Source: Thermodesulfobacteriota bacterium
Lineage (GTDB): Bacteria; Desulfobacterota_D; UBA1144; Nemesobacterales; CSP1-2
Reading direction: 5' to 3'
DNA length: 44,561 bases
NCBI GenBank assembly: GCA_036397855.1
Contig: DASWID010000130.1
Span: forward strand, 1 to 44,561
In this document: piece by piece, positions 29,584 through 38,154 of the stretch
Layout: the number at the start of each line of letters is the position of its first letter
Position numbering within the stretch: position 1 is the first letter of the stretch
Position numbers and translations under genes: made by a program
The notes under the pieces: generated by a model
What the model saw: the letters and a program-made list of their open reading frames with translations, nothing else
Database searches by the model: none
What the model was told of the DNA's origin: nothing

Positions 29584-30621
29584 TCAGTACAATAGCTCTT
29601 TTAGACTTATCGTATATGGTGCCCTTGCGATACCCTTTTCAGTAATAATAGAACTTATATTCTCATTTGGGGTGATATCAAAGGCAGGATTCAATACGTT
29701 GACTTCAGGAGCAATCCTATTCCCCATTATATGGGTAATCTCCTTTGTATCACGTTCCTCAATGGGGATTAGTTCCCCACTCGGGCAATCAAAATCTATT
29801 GTAGACATAGGAGCGGCTACATAAAACGGAATCCCGTGAACCTTCGCCAGAACAGAGAGTGAATAGGTCCCGATTTTATTGGCAACATCTCCATTTGACG
29901 CAATCCGGTCTGCCCCAACGATCACAGCATCTATCATGCCCTTGCTCATCACATATCCCGCCATACCGTCCGTTATTAGTGAAACTGGAACTCCGTCTTT
30001 ATACAACTCCCAGGCAGTAAGCCTGGCACCCTGAAGAAACGGCCTGGTTTCCGTTACAATCACCTTAATCCTTTTCCCTCTTTCAATTGCATTCCTCACT
30101 ACCCCAAGTGCGGTTCCATAATCTGCGGTTGCTAGAGAACCGGCATTGCAGTGTGTAAGAACGACAGAGCCATCCTCGATAAGCTGTCCACCCACACTGC
30201 CGATCTTCTTACATGTTTCAACATCCTCTTCGTATACCCTCTTCGCCTCTTCAACCAAGCTCATTTTTATACGCTCAATATCCCCTGCATAATTCTTATC
30301 TACTACATCCTTCATTCTTCTCAACGCCCAAAAAAGATTTACTGCCGTAGGCCTAGTCTTTGAGAGTACCATCGATATTTCTTCGAGCTCTCTAAGAAAA
30401 TCACCTTTATCCTTTCCCTCACTTTTCAATGCGCCAAGTGCAACCCCCATCGCAGCAGCAACCCCGATAGCCGGAGCACCACGTATAACCATTTCCTTTA
30501 TCGCCCTAGCTACATCTTCATATGTTAGACATTCTACGTAGGCTTCCTCCATGGGTAATTTCCTCTGATCGATCATCACTACCCTATCATCTTTCCATTC
30601 AATAGTTTTAAAGGAAGACAT
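29584..30621 (-). CDS. mtnA: S-methyl-5-thioribose-1-phosphate isomerase
   Basis: MtnA isomerises methylthioribose-1-phosphate to methylthioribulose-1-phosphate in the methionine salvage route. It belongs to the eIF-2B alpha-like family. The 345 residues show RGAPAIGVAAAMGVAL, the catalytic cysteine in THCNAGSLATADYGTALGV, and the catalytic aspartate in VGADRIASNGDVANKIGTYSL. The start at 30621 (MSSFKTIEWKDDRVVMIDQ) is the usual N-terminus. Other salvage genes are not adjacent. It is convergent with the DksA/TraR gene with no intervening bases, and lies 69 bases after prmA. Confidence 0.95.
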   Translation of the reverse strand: MSSFKTIEWKDDRVVMIDQRKLPMEEAYVECLTYEDVARAIKEMVIRGAPAIGVAAAMGVALGALKSEGKDKGDFLRELEEISMVLSKTRPTAVNLFWALRRMKDVVDKNYAGDIERIKMSLVEEAKRVYEEDVETCKKIGSVGGQLIEDGSVVLTHCNAGSLATADYGTALGVVRNAIERGKRIKVIVTETRPFLQGARLTAWELYKDGVPVSLITDGMAGYVMSKGMIDAVIVGADRIASNGDVANKIGTYSLSVLAKVHGIPFYVAAPMSTIDFDCPSGELIPIEERDTKEITHIMGNRIAPEVNVLNPAFDITPNENISSIITEKGIARAPYTISLKELLY

Positions 30622-30690
30622 GTCGAAGACCTCTTATACAAGACCCGTTAACTCATACAAAAATCTCTTAAGTTTACGCCAGTGAAGATT

Positions 30691-31563
30691 TTAATCAACA
30701 CCGAAAACCAAGGCTATCCAATCGCCATCCCTAAATTCTTCCCGTAAAATTAATGAAGACGTTTCCATTCCAATAAGCACCTCATCCCTTCTCGAAAACG
30801 GGATTCCCGAAAATATCAGCAAACCCTCCTCGCTCAACCTTGATTTGAGCTCATCCCTCATATTTAACAACTCCTCCACTGATATATTCGCAACCACCAA
30901 ATCATATTTTCCTTTGATGCTTTCTATGTACCCACAAACCAGATTCACATTGTCGGAAATGGAGTTTATTTTCAAATTCTTTTTTGTCTCCCTTACAGCA
31001 ATTTCGTCTATATCAAAGGCAACAACTCGTCTCGCACCAAGTTTCGCCGCAACGATCGAAAGTATTCCGCTTCCACAACCCGCATCGAGCACACTCTTAG
31101 AATCGGCATCTTCCAGCAAACGCTCGATGAGCTTTATACACAGTCTTGTTGATTCGTGATGACCGGTCCCAAAAGCCAGAGAAGGGTTAATTTCAACTAC
31201 AATTTCTAGACCGGTTGGACGATATTTTTCCCATGGAGGTCTTATAATTATCCTGTCGCTGACCTTTACTTTCTCCAATTTCGTCTTCCACAAGTCCCAA
31301 CTCGATTTATCAAATTCTTCCACATTCATATTATCGATTGAAATTCCCTGCATAATGCTATCCAAGAAGCCGACATAATCCTCTAACTTCTCCATGACAT
31401 GATTAATATCAATAACCTGCGAGAAATATCCAGAGACCTCAACTTTCCCATTATCCAGTGGATCCTCGGCCACAGAAAAGGCATCGAGTCCGAGAAGAAA
31501 ATCGGAAACTAATGATTTACCCTCTTCGGGGACAACGACAGACAATTTCACGAGTTTGAACAT
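30691..31563 (-). CDS. prmA: Ribosomal protein L11 methyltransferase
   Basis: PrmA methylates ribosomal protein L11. The 290 residues match the family: an N-terminal L11-recognition domain (to about residue 105), then a Rossmann methyltransferase. The SAM-binding glycine motif is LDAGCGSGILSI, preceded by FGTGHHESTRLC and followed by the post-motif ANISVEEL. A divergent DksA/TraR gene lies on the other side. It may be co-transcribed with mtnA downstream. Confidence 0.95.
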   Translation of the reverse strand: MFKLVKLSVVVPEEGKSLVSDFLLGLDAFSVAEDPLDNGKVEVSGYFSQVIDINHVMEKLEDYVGFLDSIMQGISIDNMNVEEFDKSSWDLWKTKLEKVKVSDRIIIRPPWEKYRPTGLEIVVEINPSLAFGTGHHESTRLCIKLIERLLEDADSKSVLDAGCGSGILSIVAAKLGARRVVAFDIDEIAVRETKKNLKINSISDNVNLVCGYIESIKGKYDLVVANISVEELLNMRDELKSRLSEEGLLIFSGIPFSRRDEVLIGMETSSLILREEFRDGDWIALVFGVD

Positions 31564-31718
31564 TATTCCTTCTCAATAGCCCATTTTTAATTAAATTAAG
31601 TATACATGAGTAAGGGGCTTACCTTTGCCTCCATTTCTGGGCTAGCAATATTCTCTTGCACCTTGGATGAGAGAAGGCCCCTTCAGGCTCATCCTTTTGG
31701 TGATTGACAATAAGTACA

Positions 31719-31746
31719 TTTACAGATCATTCTCAAATGATATAAT
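31719..31746 (+). promoter_or_regulatory. Promoter placing transcription start at the DksA/TraR ATG (possible leaderless mRNA)
   Basis: TTTACA (31719-31724), 16 bases, TATAAT (31741-31746). The -10 box is perfect. A start site 7-8 bases beyond it falls at 31753-31754, which is the ATG itself, and no ribosome site precedes this ATG. Confidence 0.5.
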
Positions 31747-31753
31747 TTTTCCC

Positions 31754-32116
31754 ATGGAGTTTTCGAAGCTTCGCTTTTTTAAGGACATTTTAGAAGGAAA
31801 AATAATCCAGCTTTTAGGCTCTGCAGGAAAGACCATGAGTCAAATGATCAACGAAGGCGACCCATTTCCCGACCCAGTCGATAGAGCTATGTCTGAATCC
31901 GGAAGAAACATTGAGCTAAGAAAACGTGATCGAGAAAGAAAGCTGATTCAAAAGATTACAAAAGCAATTCAAAAGACCGAAGATGGAACCTATGGTATTT
32001 GCGAAGAATGTGGAAATGAAATCTCCGAAAGTAGACTTAGAGTGAGACCAGAAGCTACACTTTGTATCAAATGCAAAGAAGAACAAGAAGAAAAAGAAAA
32101 GCAGTTTGGCTTATAA
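31754..32116 (+). CDS. dksA: DksA/TraR-family C4 zinc-finger protein
   Basis: A 120-residue DksA/TraR protein, the usual DksA-like size, predicted to bind RNA polymerase. The zinc finger is CEEC, 17 residues, CIKC near the C-terminus; the coiled coil is before it (KRDRERKLIQKITKAIQKTEDG). I chose the ATG at 31754 (MEFSKLRFFKDILEG). A frame extending upstream to 31667 would add 29 residues that overlap the promoter and do not look conserved. The gene diverges from prmA. Confidence 0.87.
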   Translation: MEFSKLRFFKDILEGKIIQLLGSAGKTMSQMINEGDPFPDPVDRAMSESGRNIELRKRDRERKLIQKITKAIQKTEDGTYGICEECGNEISESRLRVRPEATLCIKCKEEQEEKEKQFGL

Positions 32117-32131
32117 GGGAATTAATTACCT

Positions 32132-32587
32132 TCATCTTTTCCCCCCAAAAACAAAACCATCAAGAAAGTCAGCATCCGATTCTTTAATTATTCTCCATTT
32201 ACCGTCTATCTTCTCAAATACAAGGTTTTCACTCAGTCTGAAGGCACCTTTATCCTTGTCAATTCGCAATTTCACATCCGTCCTCTGGGCAACATTCGCC
32301 GTGTTACCCTCTATATAAATGCTTTGATCCTTGCTACTTATTTGAATATCATCAAAAAGCGATACGTTTGTCTCAAACTGCTTCTTTAACGCATCAAGAT
32401 CAATTACCTCGCCGTTTTTTTCCGCACGGTAGCCAGGCGAAATACATTCGAGATAGAGTTCAAGGTTTTTCGTTTCTAAGGCACTCTGCCTTTGTGAAAG
32501 TATCGATTCTATCCCTTTTCTATCAGAGTTGCCGCAAGAATCCAGCAATATTATCAAGCATATAATGAGTACGGATATTCTGATCAT
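32132..32587 (-). CDS. NTF2/SnoaL-like lipoprotein coupled to bamD
   Basis: A 151-residue predicted lipoprotein: signal ISVLIICLIILLDSC with the lipidated cysteine at C18. After it comes a small alpha+beta domain of NTF2-like type (IESILSQRQSALETKNLELYL..., then alternating strands to KWRIIKESDADF). Such domains often serve as ligand-binding or assembly modules; the function here is unknown. Its ATG overlaps the stop codon of the BamD gene by four bases (ATGA), so the two are translated together, which hints at an envelope role. Confidence 0.75.
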   Translation of the reverse strand: MIRISVLIICLIILLDSCGNSDRKGIESILSQRQSALETKNLELYLECISPGYRAEKNGEVIDLDALKKQFETNVSLFDDIQISSKDQSIYIEGNTANVAQRTDVKLRIDKDKGAFRLSENLVFEKIDGKWRIIKESDADFLDGFVFGGKR

Positions 32588-33399
32588 CCCTCTTTCGATT
32601 CTTCTTTCGTGTTGGTGTCAATTTCCTGCAGTAAACTTTCGGCTTTTTTCCGGTATTCCGTGTCAGGAAATTCATCTACAACCCGTTTAAGAGTAGCTCT
32701 AGCTAAGATATTATCACCCATTTTGAAATAAGAATTTCCCAAAAGATAAAGCGCTTCTTCAAACTCCTTTGTATCACTATACTGGCTCACAACCACATTA
32801 TATCTATTGGCAGCAGCTTTGAAGTTTTTTCTCTTTGCATAATAATTACCTATATATATTTCACGCATTGCCAGCCTGTTCCGGCATCCTGAAATCTTTT
32901 CATTAGCTTTGCCTATCAGAGGCGATTCGGGATATTTTTCAACAAAAAATTCAAACCATTTCAGTGCTTCTCTCGTACTAGTAGGATCTCTATCCGGCTT
33001 TTTCACCTGCTTATAGTGCGAAAGTGCTAACCTGTACGTCGCGTAAGGCGCTTCTTCACTCCCCGGATGGCGTTTTAAAAATTCTTCATATTCTATAGCC
33101 GCTTGCTCATACTCTCCTTTTTGAAAATAGGCGTCAGCGGTTTTAAGTTCGGCAAGAATAGAATACTTGCTATATGGATCTCTTAGCTGTATCTCCTTTA
33201 ATATCTTAAACAAGGTTTTATATTCCGTTCCAGAAAATACCCAGGGAAATCCCCTCTTTTTACTTTCAAGCATTTCAACAGCCTGCTGATACAGTTGTTC
33301 ATCACTCAAACCCTGGTCAAGCCTCTTTTTCCCACAGCCAAATGATAACAGAACAAATAGTGTTAAAACTATAGATAATCCCTTCGATAATTTCATCAT
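32584..33399 (-). CDS. bamD: Outer membrane assembly lipoprotein BamD
   Basis: BamD is the essential lipoprotein partner of BamA in inserting outer-membrane proteins. From the double ATG at 33399 the product is 271 residues, with signal KLSKGLSIVLTLFVLLSFGC and a lipidated cysteine. An upstream frame to 33471 lacks a signal peptide at its end, so I discard it. Tetratricopeptide-like repeats follow: AYFQKGEYEQAAIEYEEFLKRHP..., FEFFVEKYPESPL..., GNYYAKRKNFKAAANRY, and ALYLLGNSYFKMGDN. A coupled NTF2-like lipoprotein follows. bamA was not found in the window, unless the Omp85 protein at 14041 serves. Confidence 0.88.
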   Translation of the reverse strand: MMKLSKGLSIVLTLFVLLSFGCGKKRLDQGLSDEQLYQQAVEMLESKKRGFPWVFSGTEYKTLFKILKEIQLRDPYSKYSILAELKTADAYFQKGEYEQAAIEYEEFLKRHPGSEEAPYATYRLALSHYKQVKKPDRDPTSTREALKWFEFFVEKYPESPLIGKANEKISGCRNRLAMREIYIGNYYAKRKNFKAAANRYNVVVSQYSDTKEFEEALYLLGNSYFKMGDNILARATLKRVVDEFPDTEYRKKAESLLQEIDTNTKEESKEG

Positions 33400-33584
33400 T
33401 TTAATATGTTTTACATCGTTAATGTGATAATAATTTCGTAACAATATACCAATTACGAAAATATTAAACAAATGATCAGAGTTTTAGTCCTGTTTATCAC
33501 CTACCGGCTCAAGCGTTTAACATAAGAATTTTATCTAGATGAACATAACAGAAAATTATTATTCAATAATATTCCTTTTAGTTC

Positions 33585-34649
33585 CTAACCTAAATCTATC
33601 AGCAATTTCCCATTGTCTACATTAATTCCCTTTGAAAGAGCACTGTCATGATCGATACCGCTTTCAGCTAGCCTCAATACATAGGGCAATACCGAGTTTG
33701 ACAATGATTCAGTAGCAGTTCTAGAGACGAGTGAAGGTACATTAGTAGCGCAGTAATGTATAACACCATCTAATTGATATACGGGTGACTCGAGGGTAGT
33801 CGGGCGACTTGTTTCGGAACATCCTCCCTGATCTATCGCTATATCAACCAAAACGCTCCCTGGTTCCATGACTTTGATCATATCTTTTGTTATAACTTTG
33901 GGCGCCTTAGCCCCCGGTATGAGAACGGCACCTATCACTAAATCTGAGTCACTCATTTCTTTACCTACCAACTCTGGATAAGCTGGCACCGTGCTAACCT
34001 TTCCCTCAAACCTTTCATAATAAAATTCTAGCTTTTTAACACTCTTATCAATGACAGTGACTTCTGCACCATTGCCTAATGCTGAAACCACCGCATTGTA
34101 ACCTACCGTACCCCCCCCTATGACTGTAACCTTACCGGGTTTTACACCGGCCGTACCCCTTACTAATTTGCCCTTTCCACCATTCGGTTTTTCCAAAAAA
34201 TGGAGACCAATTTGGATGGAAAGTAGTCCCGCAATCCTGCTCATAGGAATCAATATCGGGAGTGAGCCATCTTCTTCCTGAACTGTTTCGTAAGCGACAG
34301 CCCTTGATTTACTTTTAATGAGCGCTCCCAATAGCTCCTTATTTGCAGCAAGATGTAAAAAGGTAAATAGTATAAGATCCTTATGAATGAGATCAAATTC
34401 CTCAGGCAACGGCTCTTTAACCTTTAGAATCAGTCTAGACTTCGTAAAAACCTCTTCTTCATCACGTGCTATAATAGCACCTGCAGCCTTAAAATGTTCG
34501 TCGCTTATTCCACTTCCGTTTCCGGCCCCCTTTTCTAAGATGACTTTGTGTCCCCTTTGCACTAAGACATTAACAGTGATGGGTGTAACGGGAACCCTAT
34601 ACTCGTGGATCTTTCTCTCTTTGGGCACTCCAATTATCATATTTAACAA
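33585..34649 (-). CDS. ald: Alanine dehydrogenase
   Basis: Ald interconverts alanine and pyruvate plus ammonia with NAD. It has 354 residues; family members are usually about 370. Seen are MIIGVPKERKIHEYRVPVTP, the substrate-binding lysine in ILKVKEP, the active-site histidine in FTFLHLA, and the NAD-binding VTVIGGGTVGYNAV. The C-terminal GVIHYCATNVPSLVSRTATESL is a family mark. The second ATG at residue 4 is an alternative start. With the AlaC-like aminotransferase at 19928 the cell has two routes between alanine and pyruvate. Confidence 0.95.
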   Translation of the reverse strand: MLNMIIGVPKERKIHEYRVPVTPITVNVLVQRGHKVILEKGAGNGSGISDEHFKAAGAIIARDEEEVFTKSRLILKVKEPLPEEFDLIHKDLILFTFLHLAANKELLGALIKSKSRAVAYETVQEEDGSLPILIPMSRIAGLLSIQIGLHFLEKPNGGKGKLVRGTAGVKPGKVTVIGGGTVGYNAVVSALGNGAEVTVIDKSVKKLEFYYERFEGKVSTVPAYPELVGKEMSDSDLVIGAVLIPGAKAPKVITKDMIKVMEPGSVLVDIAIDQGGCSETSRPTTLESPVYQLDGVIHYCATNVPSLVSRTATESLSNSVLPYVLRLAESGIDHDSALSKGINVDNGKLLIDLG

Positions 34650-35012
34650 GTATAATCTTTGATTTTTATAAACATAACCTATTAAAATTATTAATACTAA
34701 TTTTACCTAAAAACTCGGGTAATAATCGTTTACGTAGGAGATATGAAAATTATATTTTTATGATGATATAATTTAAGATGCATAACACTACAGAAAGCCG
34801 TCGGTGACCTTATTAAAAAAGACAAGACTAATGGTGCGATGACACACTGCGTCAGGGGATCGCTTCGCGGAGTTCAGGCTGAACCTTTATCCTAAGTCAA
34901 ATCGAAGGATCGAAGTGCTCACAACAACTATGGAGAACATGTAGCAAGCTACTGGGAACTTTCAAATTCAATCCCATATCAAAAAGGCAAAAGGGTGCAA
35001 AATAGAGATAAA
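34650..35012. other. Intergenic region between ald and obgE with a repeat fragment
   Basis: Between 34840 and 34925 is GC-richer sequence with GATCGCTTCGCGGAGTTCAG...GAACC and TCGAAGGATCGAAG, related to the dispersed repeats elsewhere. The rest is AT-rich. No gene is supported. Confidence 0.45.
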
Positions 35013-36035
35013 ATGATCAGATTTATGGACGAGGCAAAAATATACGTTCGATCAGGCATGGGGGGAAAGGGATGTGTGAGCTTTAGACGTGAAAAATTCG
35101 TCCCCCGAGGAGGTCCAGACGGCGGTGACGGAGGTAATGGTGGTGATGTTGTGATCAAAGCAATGGCCAACAAGTATTCCCTTCTGGACCACAGATATAA
35201 ACAGCATTACAGGGCAAAAAATGGTCAACATGGAAGGGGTAAGAATCAGCACGGGAAAACAGCACCGTCCCTGACAATCCCCGTCCCGATTGGCACAGTT
35301 GTCAAGAATTATGAAACGGACGAAATCATGGGAGACCTTACATTAGATGGTCAAGAAATAGTGCTGGCGAGGGGTGGACGAGGTGGGAGGGGAAACTCAC
35401 ACTTTAAAACGTCAGTAAACAGAGCCCCAAAGTATGCTGAGCAAGGTGAGGAAGGAGAAGAAAAGACCATCAAGCTCGAGCTCAAACTCCTTGCCGACAT
35501 AAGCGTCATCGGTTTTCCAAACGCGGGGAAATCGACCCTGATCTCCAAAATATCTGCAGCACGTCCAAAAATCGCAGACTATCCCTTTACGACACTCACC
35601 CCAAATCTGGGAGTCGTAAGCTACGACGAGGGTAAAACATTTGTAGTAGCTGACGTACCCGGCCTGATAAAAGGGGCACATGCGGGCGCTGGTTTGGGCG
35701 TAAGATTCCTAAAACACATAGAAAGAACCAAGGTCATTATTCACCTTATCGATATATCACCCCTTACTAAAAGAGATCCTGTAGAAGATTACAAAATCTT
35801 GAACAATGAGCTTGAAGCATACAGCCCCGACCTTAAAAAAAAGCCTCAGATTGTCGCCTTAAACAAGATCGATATCAAGGAAGCAAATGAAGGACTGGTA
35901 GAGATAAGAAAAAGGTTTAAAAAAATTGGAGTCGAAGTCTTCCCCATTTCAGCGGTGACCGGAGAGGGAATAAATGAGCTGATCAGAGAGGTGGCTAGGC
36001 AATTAAAAGTTCTCGAGGCTCGGAATTCTATGTAG
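35013..36035 (+). CDS. obgE: GTPase ObgE/CgtA
   Basis: Obg is a GTPase in late 50S assembly and the stringent response. From the ATG at 35013 it has 340 residues; the GTG at 34995 and ATG at 35025 are alternatives. The glycine-rich Obg domain (DEAKIYVRSGMGGKGCVSFRREKFVPRGGPDGGDGG) is intact. G motifs are GFPNAGKST, ADYPFTT, DVPGLIKGA, NKID and the SAVTGEG end. It has no C-terminal OCT domain, as in the short forms. rplU and rpmA, its usual neighbours, are not here. Confidence 0.96.
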   Translation: MIRFMDEAKIYVRSGMGGKGCVSFRREKFVPRGGPDGGDGGNGGDVVIKAMANKYSLLDHRYKQHYRAKNGQHGRGKNQHGKTAPSLTIPVPIGTVVKNYETDEIMGDLTLDGQEIVLARGGRGGRGNSHFKTSVNRAPKYAEQGEEGEEKTIKLELKLLADISVIGFPNAGKSTLISKISAARPKIADYPFTTLTPNLGVVSYDEGKTFVVADVPGLIKGAHAGAGLGVRFLKHIERTKVIIHLIDISPLTKRDPVEDYKILNNELEAYSPDLKKKPQIVALNKIDIKEANEGLVEIRKRFKKIGVEVFPISAVTGEGINELIREVARQLKVLEARNSM

Positions 36036-36223
36036 CATATTCAAATCGGGTTCACCCATCACCGTCACTGTAGGGTGCGATTCCTAGTAAATGACCCTGC
36101 GGGACGCGGCGGTCCATCAGTACCTAAACATTCAGTCTCGCATGTCATTGGTGTAAAAGCCAGGCATTCCGAGGACATAATGCGAAATATTATTAGCTTC
36201 ACTTATCTTAATGTTCCATTAGA
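36036..36223. other. Gap after obgE, left flank of the repeat segment
   Basis: About 190 bases with GTAGGGTGCGATTC...GACCCTGCGGGACGC near 36073-36105, probably another repeat fragment. No gene. Confidence 0.4.
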
Positions 36224-36225
36224 GC

Positions 36226-36284
36226 TTCTTTGTCTTGATACTGAATAGATCCTGACCTATCGTCAGGACTTGGTTCAGCACAGG
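36226..36284 (+). repeat. 59-nt inverted repeat, left copy
   Basis: Reverse-complement identical over 59 bases to 38477-38535. The element contains its own small palindrome (TCCTGACCTATCGTCAGGA). It is also the best-preserved member of the family that includes 58-140. Confidence 0.85.
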
Positions 36285-36359
36285 TACAAAGAAGCAATCC
36301 TTCGACATCGCTCAGGACCAGGCTACCCAAAAATTCGCTAAAAATCATAAACTCCGACT

Positions 36360-36485
36360 AAAAAATTTAATCCAACCACAACCCGCAAATTTTTTTAACG
36401 TCTTCGTTTCTGATTTTCTTAATACTGAAACAAGTTCAGCACAGGCCGCAATTTTTGGAATGCCGCTCAAATCCTTTTCATTCAG
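36360..36485 (+). repeat. Dispersed repeat block shared with 361-466, with nested insertion
   Basis: The block aligns with 361-466 but has about 25 extra bases (TACTGAAACAAGTTCAGCACAGG-like) in the middle. That insert matches the 59-nt repeat ends, so one repeat has landed inside another. Confidence 0.6.
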
Positions 36486-36528
36486 TAAACCTATACTAAG
36501 CTATTCAAGAGAATTTATATCTTTCTTT

Positions 36529-36837
36529 TCAGGCTTCCAATTCTTTGTTTATCCTCTCCGCTGTTTTTTTCGCGTCTATTATCGCATATATCCACAATAT
36601 AAGCCCGGCCACTGTATAACCTAGAACGATATATAATGTCGACATGTCAGCCGTTGAACCCACAGACTCCATAATAGCCTCAAGTGGGTTAATCAAAAGG
36701 AAATTAATAATCAAATTCAGAACGATAAGAATCACACCCTTTGGTATCTGCTTGACATAGATATGTCCAAGACCAGGAAATATCGCGGAGAGAATAAGAG
36801 CAATAGTAGGATTCTTTCTTTTTTTTTCGTCAGCCAT
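36529..36837 (-). CDS. Small membrane protein with TM2/DUF5683-like layout
   Basis: A 102-residue protein with a short charged N-terminus (MADEKKRKNP), a first helix with PGLGHIYVKQIPKG (the 'PGLGhhY' turn seen in TM2-like proteins), a second helix (VILIVLNLIINFLL), a third (LYIVLGYTVAGLILWIYAIIDA) and a charged tail. I picked the ATG at 36837 because GGAGAT lies eight bases upstream; a frame back to 36900 is less likely. No function is known. It lies inside the 59-nt inverted-repeat segment. Confidence 0.7.
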   Translation of the reverse strand: MADEKKRKNPTIALILSAIFPGLGHIYVKQIPKGVILIVLNLIINFLLINPLEAIMESVGSTADMSTLYIVLGYTVAGLILWIYAIIDAKKTAERINKELEA

Positions 36838-36981
36838 TTTTCTTATCTCCATATGAATAACGATCTCTATTATCGCATTTTTTGAGACATATTCTAACAC
36901 ATAAGGAGAAAATTATATCCCCGGTTTTTTCTTTGATTATTTGGCTGATAGGACGTAGAATAAATAGCATCGTCAGTTTAA

Positions 36982-37398
36982 AGGAATCCTAAGAGTATCT
37001 CAAAGATTATAACACTCACAGTAGACCCTATTATAATTACAAACGATAAAAAGCTAATCTTAGTAAAAAGGAGTTTTGACCCCTATAAGGACCAGTGGGC
37101 ATTTCCAGGCGGAATCGTCGAATACGGTGAAACTGTCGAGAATGCGGCAATAAGGGAAGCAAAAGAGGAAACCGGTCTCGATGTAAGAATAGAAAAGCTT
37201 CTCGGTGTCTATTCCGATCCAAAGAGAGACCCCAGGGGTCATTATGTGTCGGTTTGTTTTCTATGCGAGCCGGTGGGTGGAACATTAAAGACTAGTGAGG
37301 AAACAAAAGAGGTAAAGGCATTTACAAAAGAGGAATTGATATCGCTAGAACTTGCATTTGATCATAGAAAAATCCTCGCCAACCTAAATTTAATCTGA
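36982..37398 (+). CDS. Nudix hydrolase with no canonical start codon
   Basis: The frame 36982-37398 encodes a complete Nudix domain. From residue 13 it reads TVDPIIITNDKKLILVKR, WAFPGG, then the Nudix box GIVEYGETVENAAIREAKEETGL (Gx5Ex7REAxEExG), followed by CFLCEP and a closing helix. It resembles MutT/ADP-ribose pyrophosphatase-type hydrolases; the substrate is unknown. No ATG, GTG or TTG occurs in frame upstream of the domain. Candidates are ATC (36997) or ATT (37006), with AAAGGA about 11 bases ahead of the ATC. It may be a rare-start gene, a mutated start, or a sequencing error; the body shows no stop or frameshift. Confidence 0.75.
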   Translation, partial: RNPKSISKIITLTVDPIIITNDKKLILVKRSFDPYKDQWAFPGGIVEYGETVENAAIREAKEETGLDVRIEKLLGVYSDPKRDPRGHYVSVCFLCEPVGGTLKTSEETKEVKAFTKEELISLELAFDHRKILANLNLI

Positions 37399-37655
37399 AT
37401 CATCAAGATTATGTCCGTAAACGCTACCCAACGTGGGAAGTCGTTCAGAATCTCCTGGGAGCCCACCAGTCCCTGCCCTGAGCCTGTCGAAGGGTCGCCC
37501 CTGGTGTGGTAATTTGCAACGAGCAAGCATGTACTGAGCAATGCCGAAGGTTTGCCGGTGGGAATATAAATCGTCACTAGCAAGCCTGCACTGAGTCCAA
37601 CCGAAGGGACTCGTGACCTACCCGACGGTTTTTTCACTCATTTATTAAATCGGGT
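37399..37655. repeat. REP-like repeat field upstream of the RAYT gene
   Basis: GC-rich pieces include CCTGAGCCTGTCGAAGGG (37483-37500), GCAACGAGCAAGC (37516-37528), TGCCGAAGG (37541-37549), CAACCGAAGGGACTCG (about 37598-37613) and CCTACCCGACGG (37617-37628). Matching pieces (GCAACGAGCAAG, CTACCC, GTCGAAGG) recur downstream of the transposase at 38160-38260. Frames crossing it are not genes. Confidence 0.65.
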
Positions 37656-37681
37656 AGCCCGCCAGTCTTGCTGGCGGGGCT
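37656..37681 (+). repeat. REP-like hairpin before the RAYT gene
   Basis: AGCCCGCCAG, loop TCTTG, CTGGCGGGGCT: an almost perfect stem with one bulged base. It sits 17 bases before the transposase start, and a partial mirror (GGGTAGTCCGCCAGTCCCTG) lies on the far side at about 38211-38230. Such paired palindromes are typical RAYT substrates. Confidence 0.7.
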
Positions 37682-37698
37682 ATAATTATAATTATATT

Positions 37699-38154
37699 GT
37701 GTCAAAACTAAAACGCTATAATGTTGAAAACTACGTCTACTTCGTTACTTCAAAAACACTAAATAATAAGCCGATTTTTCTTAACCATGCGTATGCAGAA
37801 TTATTCATTAACAACCTATTCTCTTGTAGGCAAAGGTATGGATTTCTACTTTTGGGATTCGTCCTAATGCCTGACCATTTTCACGCCCTAATAATGCCAA
37901 AGAAGGGTTTTACGATATCATCGGTGATTCAGAAAATTAAGAGCTTATTTGCTTACAGGTTAAGAAGACTCGGTGTCAAAGGTACCATATGGCAAAAGAG
38001 CTTCTATGATTTTGGGATTTATTCAGAGGAAAAGTGTAGGCAGAAGCTAGATTATATTCACGCAAATCCCGTAAGGAAAGGGATAGTTGATGATCCGGTT
38101 GATCACAGGTTTTCGTCTATGAATTATTCCGACCAAATGGACGTGATTGATTAA
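37699..38154 (+). CDS. REP-associated tyrosine transposase (RAYT, IS200/IS605-type Y1 superfamily)
   Basis: A 151-residue single-strand DNA transposase that nicks and joins DNA at palindromic REP sequences. The HUH motif is H60-F61-H62 in LMPDHFHALI, and the likely catalytic tyrosine is Y119 in KLDYIHANPVRKGIV, both classic RAYT sites. Start is GTG at 37699. It is flanked by REP-like repeats, as expected for a 'REPtron', and lies inside the 59-nt inverted-repeat segment. It appears intact. Confidence 0.92.
   Translation: MSKLKRYNVENYVYFVTSKTLNNKPIFLNHAYAELFINNLFSCRQRYGFLLLGFVLMPDHFHALIMPKKGFTISSVIQKIKSLFAYRLRRLGVKGTIWQKSFYDFGIYSEEKCRQKLDYIHANPVRKGIVDDPVDHRFSSMNYSDQMDVID

Noticed and set aside
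37037-37285. Minus-strand frames of 60-82 codons opposite the Nudix gene
   Set aside because: The plus-strand frame encodes a complete Nudix domain; the antisense frames have no recognisable domain.
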